64,000 bases of DNA from Holophaga sp. (GTDB taxonomy: Bacteria > Acidobacteriota > Holophagae > Holophagales > Holophagaceae): assembly GCA_016715205.1 (NCBI GenBank), contig JADKBC010000012.1, positions 1 to 64,000 of the forward strand. The letters run 5' to 3'. The notes below the pieces were generated by a model. The model worked only from the letters and a program-made list of their open reading frames with translations. It ran no database searches and was not told the origin of the DNA. Made by a program: the position numbers and the translations under genes. Positions 44,033 to 56,842 of the stretch are shown piece by piece; the first letter of the stretch is position 1, and the number at the start of each line of letters is the position of its first letter.

Positions 44033-44904
44033 TGGCCTGGCTGGCCTACGCCGTTTGCGCACTGGTCTGGGGCAGCACGTACTTCGGCATTGCGCTGGGC
44101 ATCGAAAGCTTCACACCCTTCGGCATGGTGGCCACGCGCTACCTGAGTGCGGGGTTGCTGGCTCTGTTGGTAGCCCGTCTGCGCCGGGAATCGCTGCCCC
44201 TGCGCCGGGATCTGCCACATCTGATGTTGCAGGGTTTCCTGTTGCTGGGCATTTCCAACGCCCTGGTGACCTGGGCCGAAGGCCGTGTCCCCAGCGGCCT
44301 CACGGCGGTGCTGTGCTCCACCACACCCTTCTTTTATGCCCTGCTGAACCGTGAAGGCCTCACCCGACGCACAGTCCTGGGCCTGAGCATCGGCTTCAGT
44401 GGCGTGGCGGTGCTCACCTGGAAACCAGGTCAGGGGTTGATGATGAGCCCCATCGGCTTTGCCGCCATCGTTCTTGCCACCTTCTTGTGGGCCTTCGGAA
44501 CGCTTTACGCGCGCAAGCGGGTACAGGGGAAAAGCCTGTTCGGCAACGTGGGCGTACAGATGCTCACGGGCGGTGCCTTTGGTTTGTTGATGACGCGCTT
44601 CACGGGCGGCTTCCTGCACGCGCAGCTCAGCACCAAGGCCTTGCTGGCCGTGGCTTTCCTCACCATTTTCGGTTCGCTCATCACCCAAACGGCCTTCAAT
44701 TATCTGGCCCGGGTGTGGCCCCCCACCAAGATGAGCACCTACGCCTTTCTCAACCCGGTGGTGGCGGTGTTGCTCGGGGGCCTCTTCCTGCGGGAGCCCT
44801 TCACCCTGCGGGTGGCCCTCGGCATGCTGGTGATCCTGGCGGGTGTGGCGCTGGTGCAGTTTCCCGCCAAGAAGCCCGCCGAACCCTGCTGTGCGGAGGA
44901 ATGA
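44029..44904 (+). CDS. EamA/DMT-family exporter
   Basis: 291 aa with ten predicted membrane spans in two repeated EamA halves; WGSTYFGI near the N-terminus is the usual first-helix motif. Such proteins export amino acids or other metabolites. It is overlapped by the genes on both sides; the ATP-grasp gene next to it suggests the exported substrate may be its product. Confidence 0.87.
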   Translation: MMAWLAYAVCALVWGSTYFGIALGIESFTPFGMVATRYLSAGLLALLVARLRRESLPLRRDLPHLMLQGFLLLGISNALVTWAEGRVPSGLTAVLCSTTPFFYALLNREGLTRRTVLGLSIGFSGVAVLTWKPGQGLMMSPIGFAAIVLATFLWAFGTLYARKRVQGKSLFGNVGVQMLTGGAFGLLMTRFTGGFLHAQLSTKALLAVAFLTIFGSLITQTAFNYLARVWPPTKMSTYAFLNPVVAVLLGGLFLREPFTLRVALGMLVILAGVALVQFPAKKPAEPCCAEE

Positions 44905-45806
44905 TGCGCATTGCGCTGGCCACCTGCGAAACCCTGCCCGAACTGTTCACCGATGATCAGATGCTGATGGCAGCCCTGCGCCAACGGGGCGCTGAGGTTG
45001 TCCCGCTGGTGTGGTCTTCCGCAGATGCCCGCACGCTGGAATTGGATTGCTGCATCCTCCGCAACACCTGGGACTACTACCTGCGACCCGCCGAATTCGT
45101 GTCCTGGGCCGAGGACATGGCCACGCGCGCCACCTTGCTCAACCCCTTTCCCCTGGTGCGCTGGAACCATCACAAGGGCTACCTGCTGGAACTCGCCACC
45201 AAGAAACTGCCCGTGGTGCCCACGATTCTGGTGAAGCAGGGACGCAGTCTGGATATTGCCTTGCTGGCAGGTGCCGCAGCCTGGGTTGAAGTGGTGGTGA
45301 AGCCCGCCATCAGCGCCGGGGCCCACCGCACCAGCCGCTACCGTTTTGATGATCCCGCTGCCCAAGCCCATCTTGCGGAGCTAATCCAGGATTGCGACGC
45401 CCTGGTGCAGCCCTACCTGCCCAGCGTGGAAACCTACGGCGAACGCAGCTTCATCTTCATCGATGGCATCTTCAGCCACGCGGTGCGCCGCACCCAGGCC
45501 CTCTCCGAAGGTGTTGGCCTGTGGCAAACCATGATGCGGGTGCAGCCCACCGAAGCCGAACTTTCTTTGGCCCACAGCGTGCTGGCGGCCCTGCCTACAC
45601 CCACCCTCTATGCCCGGGTGGATCTGGCGCCCGACCAGGACGGTCGCCAACTGCTGATGGAAGTGGAAGTCATCGAACCCAGGCTTTTTCTGCAGGAATG
45701 CCCCGAGGCGGTGGAAGCTCTGGCGAAGGCGGTTTTGCGGAGCTTGGTTGCCACCACCACCGGCTCAGAAATGGGATTCAGCGCCTCCGGCAACCAGCCC
45801 GCCTAA
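44904..45806 (+). CDS. ATP-grasp ligase-like protein
   Basis: 300 aa with the RimK/DcsG-like ATP-grasp outline: an N-terminal Rossmann-like part (ALATCETLPEL), VEVVVKPAISAGAHRTSRY as the ATP-binding P-loop-like segment, FIDGIFSHAV, and LLMEVEVIEPRLFL with the Mg-binding Glu residues. Related enzymes join carboxylates to amines, as in D-cycloserine synthesis. GGAGGA sits directly before ATGATG, so 44901 and 44904 are both possible; the second has better spacing. Last gene of the Lrp-led operon. Confidence 0.82.
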   Translation: MRIALATCETLPELFTDDQMLMAALRQRGAEVVPLVWSSADARTLELDCCILRNTWDYYLRPAEFVSWAEDMATRATLLNPFPLVRWNHHKGYLLELATKKLPVVPTILVKQGRSLDIALLAGAAAWVEVVVKPAISAGAHRTSRYRFDDPAAQAHLAELIQDCDALVQPYLPSVETYGERSFIFIDGIFSHAVRRTQALSEGVGLWQTMMRVQPTEAELSLAHSVLAALPTPTLYARVDLAPDQDGRQLLMEVEVIEPRLFLQECPEAVEALAKAVLRSLVATTTGSEMGFSASGNQPA

Positions 45807-46192
45807 AGATATCGGCGGATGAAATTGGTGATGTCCTGACGTGTTGTTCGATGATCCGCCGTGTCCACCATCAGCTCTATGAGCTTCCGCATTGGAAGGG
45901 CATCATCATCCGGCAATAGCGTGCCATTCACGGACAACATCACGATCCCAGCCACGGTTCCAATCCGTTTATTGCCATCCAGAAACGGATGGTCACAGCA
46001 AAGGTGCCACATCAGTGCAGCGGCACAGTCCACCAGATCGCCATTTTCGTAAAAGAGAACGTTGTGGGGGGCATGACAAGCGGACTCCAGGACTGCCGCA
46101 TCCCGCAGTCCTGACATACCCCCGAAAATCCCAATCTGCCGACGATGGAGTTCAAGGACATCCTCTATGCCCAGGATGATGAACGTACTCAT
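45803..46192 (-). CDS. doc: Doc-type Fic toxin
   Basis: 129 aa. The Fic core HPFLDGNKRIG (His68 catalytic) is of the Doc form. Doc phosphorylates elongation factor Tu and stops translation until neutralised. It overlaps its antitoxin gene by four bases (ATGA). At the other end it overlaps the ATP-grasp stop convergently. Confidence 0.93.
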   Translation of the reverse strand: MSTFIILGIEDVLELHRRQIGIFGGMSGLRDAAVLESACHAPHNVLFYENGDLVDCAAALMWHLCCDHPFLDGNKRIGTVAGIVMLSVNGTLLPDDDALPMRKLIELMVDTADHRTTRQDITNFIRRYL

Positions 46193-46419
46193 TCAGCCAG
46201 CACCTTGAAAGTCTTTGCATACCGAGACTCGGCCAGCGCGGCATGGGCTGCCAGCTCATCCGGTGCAATCCGCCGGGTGAGCTGGGGCACGATGGTCAGG
46301 GATTGACCATCCGTGCTGATCTCCAGCGGCGTCTCGGGGGTAATGTGCAGCAGTTCCATAAGGCTCTTCTCCAGTACCAGGGCGTATGAATTGCCATGCT
46401 TGCTAAGCGTCTTACGCAT
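46189..46419 (-). CDS. AbrB/MazE-type antitoxin partner of Doc
   Basis: 76 aa. The swapped-hairpin DNA-binding fold is recognisable (KHGNSYALVLEKSLMELLHI, PLEISTDGQSLTI), and the C-terminal tail (AALAESRYAKTFKVLAE) would wrap the toxin. The ATG has GGAGG six bases upstream. The pair should repress its own promoter in the spacer to the right. Confidence 0.88.
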   Translation of the reverse strand: MRKTLSKHGNSYALVLEKSLMELLHITPETPLEISTDGQSLTIVPQLTRRIAPDELAAHAALAESRYAKTFKVLAE

Positions 46420-46744
46420 GACGAACCTCCGTATAACCAATGTAGAACATACGACGGCAATTGCAAGCTCCGTTGGGCGCCTTTGCGCCTTGGCCGTTCG
46501 GCCTTTTCTCTGCGGCGAAATACACAGGTCGGGAGGAGCCCAAAAATTCTGCAATGAGAGGTTGCAGTGATAGCGCCTAGCAGAAAGCAGATGAACCGCA
46601 GGGCGCAGAGGGAAAAATCAGATTTCCCAATGCGGTTCCTTCCGACCGAAACCATGGCGCCCGGCAGATAATAGCGCTTTTGTTTTCCACAATGCAAAAT
46701 CCTGAGACGGTGTTAAAGCTCGCATTAACTTCGTGTCGAACCAT
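46420..46744. other. Spacer holding the toxin-antitoxin promoter
   Basis: No gene. On the minus strand TTGCCG and TTATAC, 18 bases apart, end close to the antitoxin start. The right half carries a CGCAGAGG-type stretch with an inverted match (GAACCGCA near 46589 and TGCGGTTC near 46631). A/T-rich sequence follows up to the convergent stop at 46745. Confidence 0.35.
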
Positions 46745-48238
46745 TCACCTCAGCTTGAAAGGCATGGTCAGCTTGAAGCGGCATTTCACGGGCACGCCAT
46801 TCACCCGCGCGGGTTCGAAGGTCCAATCCAGGGCGTAGGTGAGGGCTGTCAGCATCAATTCGGGCGGGCCTGTGCGCACCAGACCTCGGATGGGGCGGCC
46901 ATCCTCTCCAACCACCAATTCCACCACCACAGTGCCTTGGATTCGCCGTTCCCGGGCTGCCGTCGGGTAGTGGGGCGCGGGCGGTTGCCGCTTGATCTTG
47001 ATTTGGCTGAAATCAAACTCCACCACATCCAGATCCACCTTGGAAGGTAGGTCTGACGGCAATCCAATCCGCTTCGGTCGAGGTGGATCCACGACGCTGC
47101 GGAGCACTTCTTCCAAGGTGGAATCGAGGCTCTCCTGCAGCCCTTCCGTACCTTGTTGCCCCACCACCATGCCCCCGGCCACGAATTCCCCTGGGCCACT
47201 CGGTTTTGCATCTTGGAAGCGAGACAGATTGACCCGCACTCCATAGAGGCTGATGTTCGCGGGGGTATGCAGGGATTCGATCACGATGCGCAGGTGCCGG
47301 AGTTCAGGATCAGCGGCGTCACCCGTGGGGAGCACGTCGACCCCTTCCTCGTTGAGCAACGTGCGCGCCCTATTCGCCACAGCCGCGAGGTCCGGCTGAA
47401 TCCCGCGATCCAGGGTTTCCCCAGGGGCGACTTCCAGGACCGCCCTAGAGGTCTTGGAAATGGCGGGGAGCCCGAAGCGCAGGGACGCCTGGAAATTCAG
47501 ATACCCCAGTCCATTCCAACCCGAGGGCACCTGGAACCGGCGCTGGAAAACGTATTTCAGGGCCGTTTCGGCCAGCAGGGGATGTCCCTCCACCACGGAA
47601 ATCCGAACCACATTGCCCTTGGCATCCACCCGCAGATCCATGGAGACCACGCCCTGGATGCGCTGGGACCGGGCGGCCCAGGGATAGTCGAGTGGCGGCC
47701 GGGGGCCTTCCATTTTCATGGTCTTGCCATCCACCACGGTAAGCCCTAGGGTGGACGTCGCAAGGGGTGCCCAGGCCGGAGTGGAACCCGGGGCTCCGCC
47801 AGTCCTGGGTTCCCGCACCAGAAACCTCGCCAAAAGCAGCGCCTGCTCGTTCAAGGTGGCCGGAACGGCGGTTCGATCCCGCACGATCAGGGTCTGCTGG
47901 GCAAAGACGGGCAGAACTGCTGGCTCGGATGACCGCCCGCTATTGCCGGACAAATGGATTTCCATGCCCTCCAGATCTCGGTTCCAGGAGGTCGATACGC
48001 GGAGGCGCAGGGCATCGGTCGTCGGGGCGCCGTCCACCGTTGGCTCCAACGCGATGCCGTCGGCCTTCAGGCCTTCCCGAACCGCCGCCACGAGCCCCGG
48101 CAGGAAGGCGCGGGTAGCGGGATCGGTGCCTTGGGTTTCGATTCTCAGCGGCATCCGGCGCAGGGCTTGAGGCTCCGCCGCCAGAACCACCCACGTGCAA
48201 CCAAGGCAGACTCCGCACCAGCTAAGGCGATTGACCAT
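46745..48238 (-). CDS. Secreted protein with two TonB C-terminal domains
   Basis: 497 aa from the ATG at 48238 (GGAG upstream). The N-terminal signal segment has three Cys. Two TonB-C domains are seen: about 180-260 (YPWAARSQRIQGVVSMDLRV, then GHPLLAETALKYV) and at the C-terminus (HYPTAARERRIQGTVVVELV, then ALDWTFEPARVNGVPV). No ExbB/ExbD is nearby and the usual Pro-rich linker is short, so it may be a stand-alone envelope energy-transfer or structural protein. It sits next to the Memo-like gene. Confidence 0.8.
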   Translation of the reverse strand: MVNRLSWCGVCLGCTWVVLAAEPQALRRMPLRIETQGTDPATRAFLPGLVAAVREGLKADGIALEPTVDGAPTTDALRLRVSTSWNRDLEGMEIHLSGNSGRSSEPAVLPVFAQQTLIVRDRTAVPATLNEQALLLARFLVREPRTGGAPGSTPAWAPLATSTLGLTVVDGKTMKMEGPRPPLDYPWAARSQRIQGVVSMDLRVDAKGNVVRISVVEGHPLLAETALKYVFQRRFQVPSGWNGLGYLNFQASLRFGLPAISKTSRAVLEVAPGETLDRGIQPDLAAVANRARTLLNEEGVDVLPTGDAADPELRHLRIVIESLHTPANISLYGVRVNLSRFQDAKPSGPGEFVAGGMVVGQQGTEGLQESLDSTLEEVLRSVVDPPRPKRIGLPSDLPSKVDLDVVEFDFSQIKIKRQPPAPHYPTAARERRIQGTVVVELVVGEDGRPIRGLVRTGPPELMLTALTYALDWTFEPARVNGVPVKCRFKLTMPFKLR

Positions 48239-48264
48239 GCGATTACTCCAGGGGACCTGTGAGG

Positions 48265-49407
48265 TTACCGCACTTCCCCTGCGACAAAAGCCACACCTGG
48301 GTAGCTCACAAAGTGATAGAGATTGGCCGGAGCTGTGGCGCCCATGCCCAGCGCCTTCACGGGCAATTCTGGAGTATCCACGGAGCTTCCAAAGACCACG
48401 GGAATGCCCACCGGGGCGGGCAGGTTCAACTGCTGGGCCATGGCTTGCAGCAGCAGCATGCCAAAGGGAATCGAGAAGCGGCCGCACCAGGGCAGGCGGT
48501 ATTCATCGGGCTGGGCGGGGTTCACGCAGGCCGTGTAAAAGGCGCGGGTTTTCTCCGTAGCCACAGGCCCCGCCAGCGGCCCAGTGAGCAGGTTTCGGTC
48601 CACGGCCATGGCTTTTTGGTAGGCCTCCACACCGCCTGCGCCAAAGGGTGTGTGCTTGAAATCTGCGCCGTAGTGGATGCCATCGCTGGAGATCACGATG
48701 GCCACATCCTTGCCAAGACGGAGGCCGCGACGCTGCATGACTTCAGCAAGCGCCTTGCCGGCGTTATCCGCCAGCTTATGCAACCGTTCGAAGGATGCAG
48801 ACGGCAGGAGGATGGGCAGGATTTCCACCTCCGGCCGCTGGTGCTTCAACCAATAGGCGATGGCTTCCAGGCTGTGCTCACTATCGTGGCTGGCGGCATC
48901 CTGGCTGAACGCATCCGCGGGCAAGGCCTTCAGCAGTTCCGCCCGCAGCCCTGAGATCTTGATTTCCCCGTCGGGAGAGCGCCAGGCGCGATAGGGATCG
49001 AACACTAATCGATCTTTGGCGCCGAAGCGGCGGTACTTGTGGAAGACGCCCACCAGCACCACGGTGCGCGCGGTAATCAGGGGAATCATCTGGCGATACA
49101 TGCGGCCCGCAAACAGGTAGTCGTCGTGGGGAATCATGGCGCCCAGAACCCCCGGTGCAGGCATGACACCAAACCGTTCCGGCGTGGGACCCGTTTCGGC
49201 AAGCTTCCACACCTGGGCCATCTGCTCCGCCCGGGAAGCAAAGCCCACCGTATCCTGCTGTCCCCGCAGATCACCCAAGGAAGGGATACCCATGCCCTTG
49301 CGAACGTCTTCCAAGGTTGGGACGACGCCCGGCACTTGCGGCGCGGCCTGGGCCGTGAGTGGAGCGGCGCACAGGATGGTTGCGGTAAGGATCGCCAGAA
49401 CGGTCAT
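48265..49407 (-). CDS. Memo-like protein (AmmeMemoRadiSam B) with signal peptide
   Basis: 380 aa. The Memo fold is seen in GAMIPHDDYLFAG, FDPYRAWRS, SHDSEHSLEAI, ILPILLPS and VVISSDGIHYGADF, covering the His, Asp and Cys positions that bind metal in this family. An N-terminal segment (MTVLAILTATILCAAPLTAQ) is a signal peptide, which is unusual since most AmmeMemoRadiSam B proteins are cytoplasmic. The AmmeMemoRadiSam A and radical SAM partners are not adjacent. Confidence 0.82.
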   Translation of the reverse strand: MTVLAILTATILCAAPLTAQAAPQVPGVVPTLEDVRKGMGIPSLGDLRGQQDTVGFASRAEQMAQVWKLAETGPTPERFGVMPAPGVLGAMIPHDDYLFAGRMYRQMIPLITARTVVLVGVFHKYRRFGAKDRLVFDPYRAWRSPDGEIKISGLRAELLKALPADAFSQDAASHDSEHSLEAIAYWLKHQRPEVEILPILLPSASFERLHKLADNAGKALAEVMQRRGLRLGKDVAIVISSDGIHYGADFKHTPFGAGGVEAYQKAMAVDRNLLTGPLAGPVATEKTRAFYTACVNPAQPDEYRLPWCGRFSIPFGMLLLQAMAQQLNLPAPVGIPVVFGSSVDTPELPVKALGMGATAPANLYHFVSYPGVAFVAGEVR

Positions 49408-49496
49408 GGGCTGCCTCAGTTTCAAACCAGTGTGGCGCCCTTTTGGAGATGCCACCAACATGGGAATAGGATCTAGGTTGTTCCCCGGGAGATCCC

Positions 49497-50051
49497 ATGT
49501 TGCCCGCCACCACGGCTCTGTTGCTGATCGATTGCCAAATGGCCTGGGATGATCCTTACTGGGGCGCCCGCAACAACCCCGGTGCGGAGGGGCAGATCGC
49601 CAGGCTTCTGGCGGCGTTCCGACAGGCGGGTCATCCCGTGATCCACGTGAAGCACAACGCCAAGGATCCCCATTCGCCCCTGCATCCTGCGGAGCCAGGC
49701 AATGCCTTCAAACCAGAAGCCATGCCCCTTTCCACGGAAATGGTTTTTGAGAAATCCGTGCACGCCGCCTTCATCGGTACGGGGCTGGAGGCTCACCTGC
49801 GAGAACAGGAAATCGATCGCCTGGTGATCGCGGGCTTCATCACCAACTGGTGCGTATCCAGCACCGCGCGCATGGCCAACAACCTGGGTTTCAAGGCGGT
49901 GGTGGTCCACGATGCTTGCGCCACCTTCGCCTTCGAGGATCCCTTCGGGGAAATGGTCCCCGCGGACACCCTCCACCGCGTGGGCCTCACCGAACTCCAC
50001 GGCGCCTTTGCCATGGTGCTGGGTACCGACGATCTGCTGGCCATGGTCTAA
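49497..50051 (+). CDS. Isochorismatase-like cysteine hydrolase
   Basis: 184 aa with the complete triad: D12 (LLLIDCQ), K86 (FEKSVHAAF) and C119 (TNWCVSSTAR). GGGAG lies before the ATG. Related enzymes hydrolyse nicotinamide, isochorismate, N-carbamoylsarcosine or similar amides; the substrate is not evident. It is divergent from the Memo-like gene. Confidence 0.9.
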   Translation: MLPATTALLLIDCQMAWDDPYWGARNNPGAEGQIARLLAAFRQAGHPVIHVKHNAKDPHSPLHPAEPGNAFKPEAMPLSTEMVFEKSVHAAFIGTGLEAHLREQEIDRLVIAGFITNWCVSSTARMANNLGFKAVVVHDACATFAFEDPFGEMVPADTLHRVGLTELHGAFAMVLGTDDLLAMV

Positions 50052-50176
50052 ACGAAAATTTGACCGAGGATGCTTTTTTTCCATAACGGAACTTCCTGCT
50101 GAACATCCCCAGGGCACTCCCGGCGCCCGGACCCGCTACCATCACAGGATCGGTACCTTCGACCGGAGCGGAATCC

Positions 50177-51469
50177 ATGACCACACTCATTCTTGGCGGC
50201 GGCATCACGGGCCTGCTAACCGCATGGCATCTCCACGAACGCGGTGAAACCGTGGAAGTCTGGGAAGCCGAAACCGCCCTTGGCGGTTGGGTGCAAACCC
50301 TGCCCTGGGCCACGGAAGATGGCCGACCAGGCCGTCTGGAGAAAGGGCCCCAGGGCATCCTGGTGCGCGGAGGCAGCCCCTCCGACCTGCTCTTCAAGAA
50401 ACTGAACCTGCCCCTCAAAAGCCCCGGTAAGGGCGCCCGCTGGGTCGGGAAGAAAGGTCGCCTGATCCCGGTACCCGCCCACCCGGTCGGCCTGATCACC
50501 AGCGACCTCATGCGCTGGTCCACCAAGTTCCGCATGTTCCTGGAACCTTTCCAGCCCGTGCGCCCCGCCGAGCCCGAAGAAGGGCTGTCCGATTTCATCG
50601 CCCGCCGGGCCGGTCGCGGCATGGCCGAAGAACTGCTGCCGCCCATGGTGGCGGGCATTCTGGCCACCCCACCGCACCTGCTGAGTGTGGATGCCATTCC
50701 CCTGCTGCGGAAATGGGAATCCCACGGCAGCATGTTCAACGGCGTGCGCAAGAGCGGCATCAGTCATTTGATGGTGCCCGAAGGCGGCATGGGTGCCCTG
50801 CCCCTTCGGCTCGCGTCCCTGCTCCCCGCCGTACGCGCAGGCCTGCGCGCCACGCGCCTGGAGGCCCTGCCGGATTCCCGCTGGCGGGTTTACGCTGCAG
50901 AGCACAGCGTGGACGTGGACCGCGTGATTCTAGCGTTGCCTGCATTCGAAGCCGCGACTCTATTGGCCCCCCATGCCATCGCCAGCGCCGAAGCCCTGGC
51001 GGCCATTCCGTATACTTCGGTCAAGCTCTGGCACAGCCGCCACGACATTCTGCCGCCGTACCACGATGGCTTTGGCTTTCTCATCGATCCCCCGTCAGGG
51101 AGGCCCTACCTGGGCACCCTGGTGCCCAGCTGGATCGACAAGGGCTGTGCACCTGAAGACCGGATGCAGCTGCGTTCGTTCATCGGGGATTCGAAGCTCT
51201 GGGAAGATCCCCATCCGGAAGAAACCAAGGATTGGGCCTGGACGGAAAAGCGACTCAAACAGTGGCTTCCCGCCCTTTCGGCCCCTTCCCAGACCCGGGA
51301 AGAGATCAGCACCAACGCCATTCCCCGCGCCGAAATGGGCCATCGGACCCGGGTGCACACCGCAGTGGCAGGCCTGCCCCGCAACGTGGATTGGCTTTCC
51401 AATGCCCGCTTCGGCCCCGGCGTACGTGACGTCATCGAAGGGCTGGAAGAATGGTTGGCGGTGCGATGA
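50177..51469 (+). CDS. hemY: Protoporphyrinogen oxidase, FAD-dependent HemY type
   Basis: 430 aa: LILGGGITGLLTAWHL for FAD, EAETALGGWVQT as the second block, EKGPQGILVRGG, and VDAIPLLRKWESHGSM. The last is typical of oxidases that turn protoporphyrinogen IX (or coproporphyrinogen III) into the porphyrin in haem synthesis. An upstream GGAGCGGA supports the ATG. It overlaps the DUF421 gene by four bases. No other haem gene is close by. Confidence 0.85.
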   Translation: MTTLILGGGITGLLTAWHLHERGETVEVWEAETALGGWVQTLPWATEDGRPGRLEKGPQGILVRGGSPSDLLFKKLNLPLKSPGKGARWVGKKGRLIPVPAHPVGLITSDLMRWSTKFRMFLEPFQPVRPAEPEEGLSDFIARRAGRGMAEELLPPMVAGILATPPHLLSVDAIPLLRKWESHGSMFNGVRKSGISHLMVPEGGMGALPLRLASLLPAVRAGLRATRLEALPDSRWRVYAAEHSVDVDRVILALPAFEAATLLAPHAIASAEALAAIPYTSVKLWHSRHDILPPYHDGFGFLIDPPSGRPYLGTLVPSWIDKGCAPEDRMQLRSFIGDSKLWEDPHPEETKDWAWTEKRLKQWLPALSAPSQTREEISTNAIPRAEMGHRTRVHTAVAGLPRNVDWLSNARFGPGVRDVIEGLEEWLAVR

Positions 51470-51979
51470 TCGCCCTGCTGGATGGGCGCCTGCCTGTAGG
51501 CTTGTCCCTCTGGCACATGGCCCAACCCTGGTGGGAGTTCATCCTCCGGGGTGTTCTGATCTACGGCTTTCTACTGGTGGCCTTTCGCCTGACCGGCAAA
51601 CGCCAGGTGGGCCAACTGGCGCCCTTCGATCTGGTGTTATTGCTGGTAGTGAGTAACGCCGTGCAGAACAGCATGAACGCGGGTGATAACAGTGTCAGTG
51701 CAGGCCTGATCCTGGTCACCACCCTGGTTGGGTTGAACGCGGGCCTTGGCTGGCTCAGCTTTCGGAGCAAAAGGCCGAGAGTCTACTGGAAGGGGTCCCG
51801 GTCATCCTCATCCATAACGGAAAGGTCATGGAGCCCGTGCTGAAGACCGAACACATTACCCGGCACGAACTCCTGAGCGCCCTCCGCCAGGAAGGGCTCA
51901 GTGAGTTCAGCCAAGTGCATCTGGCCTTACTGGAAACCAACGGTCACATCACGGTGATCCCGCGAGTCGAGGCCAAAAG

Positions 51980-51983
<4 letters not shown>
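51466..51983 (+). CDS. DUF421 membrane protein, one-base frameshift
   Basis: YetF-type DUF421 protein: two to three membrane spans (about 20-85), the block FRLTGKRQVGQLAPFDLVLLL, then the cytoplasmic beta domain (ESLLEGVPVILIHNGKV, and ending NGHITVIPR). The frame shifts at AAAA near 51771; with five A residues the protein is about 172 aa, normal for the family. Function of the family is not well known. It ends convergently on recA with a four-base overlap. Confidence 0.82.
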
Positions 51984-53022
<1,039 letters not shown>

Positions 53023-53187
53023 GGACTTCTCCTTGATGGGTGATCAGACTGCAAGATTGAAGCAAAAAGCGAAAAAAACAAGAATAAAATTCAAGATCGG
53101 TGATCGGCGGCACTTCGCCCCGAAACGCCCCGTCCAGATCACAAGCCCCGGCCATCCCGGCCGATAGGATACTGACAGCAACCACGC

Positions 53188-55665
<2,478 letters not shown>

Positions 55666-55674
55666 TGGCTTGCC

Positions 55675-56835
55675 ATGTCCCCCTCTGAACGCCTGCTCGA
55701 AGACGCCCTGGCCATCCGGATGCTGTTCCAGCGCCTGCTGCTCGCCAACGAAAAAGTGACCATGGCCTTCCGCACGGAGCGGCGTGAATTCTCACTCTTG
55801 GCGGTGGAAGCCGATGGCATTGCACTGGCCATGGAGCGCCCGGAATTCGAGAACTGGAAACTGGCCCCGGCGGAAAAAATTTCCATGAACCTGGAAGACC
55901 GGGGCTTCAAATACGAAGCCGTGATGGCCTGCGAAGGCCTGGGCCGGGTCGACGATCTGTCGGTTTGTAAGCTCGAACTGCCCCGCACCCTGCGCCGGGC
56001 CGATGCCCATCGCCTGGTGGATTTCGCACCAGACCATGCGGACCTGCCCAAGGGCACCTTTTCCAATGCCAAGAATCTGCTGCTGGATGGCCAGGTAACC
56101 GGGTTCGGCCGCGAAGGCTTGGAATTGTCCCTGCTCGATCCCCGCCAAAAGGTGCAGGACTACTTCCGCATGGGCGACGTGTCCACCATGGACCTGCCCC
56201 TGGGCGGCAACCTCCACTTGGTGGCCCCCGCGCGGGTGGCCTACGTGGGCGACCGTGTGGTCGGCCTGGAATTCACGGAAAAGGCCGACAAGGATCTGCT
56301 GGGGAGTTATCGCACGTGGCTGGATGGGCAGGAACGCCTGCAGGCCCAGCGGGATCGCGAGGATTTCGAATCGGGTGGCCGCAAGATTGCGCGAACGCCG
56401 GCGGATCTGCCCCCCGCCCGCCTCCTGGTGGACCGGGATCCCCTCATTCTGCTGCTCACCGAGAACGAAGAATTCGGACGCCGCATCGCCGAGGGGCTGG
56501 GACGCAAGTTCGGCTTCCTGGTGCTGGATTACATCAAAGGCCCCGTGATTCCCCTGCTCAAGGACTGGCAGGTAACGGCCGGAAACTGGGGCCGGGTGCG
56601 CCTGATCCTGATCCACAACCGTCTGCGCCTGGCCAGCCCCCTGGAACTTGCGCGCCAACTGGCAGAACAGGAAAAGTGCCCGCTGCCCATCCTGATCGCA
56701 GGCACCGATGAAGACCTCGAGCTCAAGCGTCTGCGGGCCGTGGAAGCGGGCGCCGTGGACTACCTGGCGGTGGAGCCCTTCAAGATCCTGTCCGTGCTGA
56801 AAAAGCTGGATGAGATGATCCAGCTCTTCCAATAG
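55675..56835 (+). CDS. PilZ-type protein with receiver-like C-terminus
   Basis: 386 aa. The N-terminal half is like YcgR (an MAFRTERREFSLL strand, then LPRTLRRADAHRLVDFAP as the RxxxR c-di-GMP site, and VGLEFT near 200). A C-terminal receiver-like fold (about 245-385: ILLLTENEEFGRRI, LILIHNRLR, AGAVDYLAVEP) has Asn where the phosphorylated Asp would be. It would read cyclic di-GMP but not be phosphorylated. Co-transcribed with the hybrid kinase upstream and only seven bases from the antiporter gene. Confidence 0.75.
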   Translation: MSPSERLLEDALAIRMLFQRLLLANEKVTMAFRTERREFSLLAVEADGIALAMERPEFENWKLAPAEKISMNLEDRGFKYEAVMACEGLGRVDDLSVCKLELPRTLRRADAHRLVDFAPDHADLPKGTFSNAKNLLLDGQVTGFGREGLELSLLDPRQKVQDYFRMGDVSTMDLPLGGNLHLVAPARVAYVGDRVVGLEFTEKADKDLLGSYRTWLDGQERLQAQRDREDFESGGRKIARTPADLPPARLLVDRDPLILLLTENEEFGRRIAEGLGRKFGFLVLDYIKGPVIPLLKDWQVTAGNWGRVRLILIHNRLRLASPLELARQLAEQEKCPLPILIAGTDEDLELKRLRAVEAGAVDYLAVEPFKILSVLKKLDEMIQLFQ

Positions 56836-56842
56836 GGGCGAC

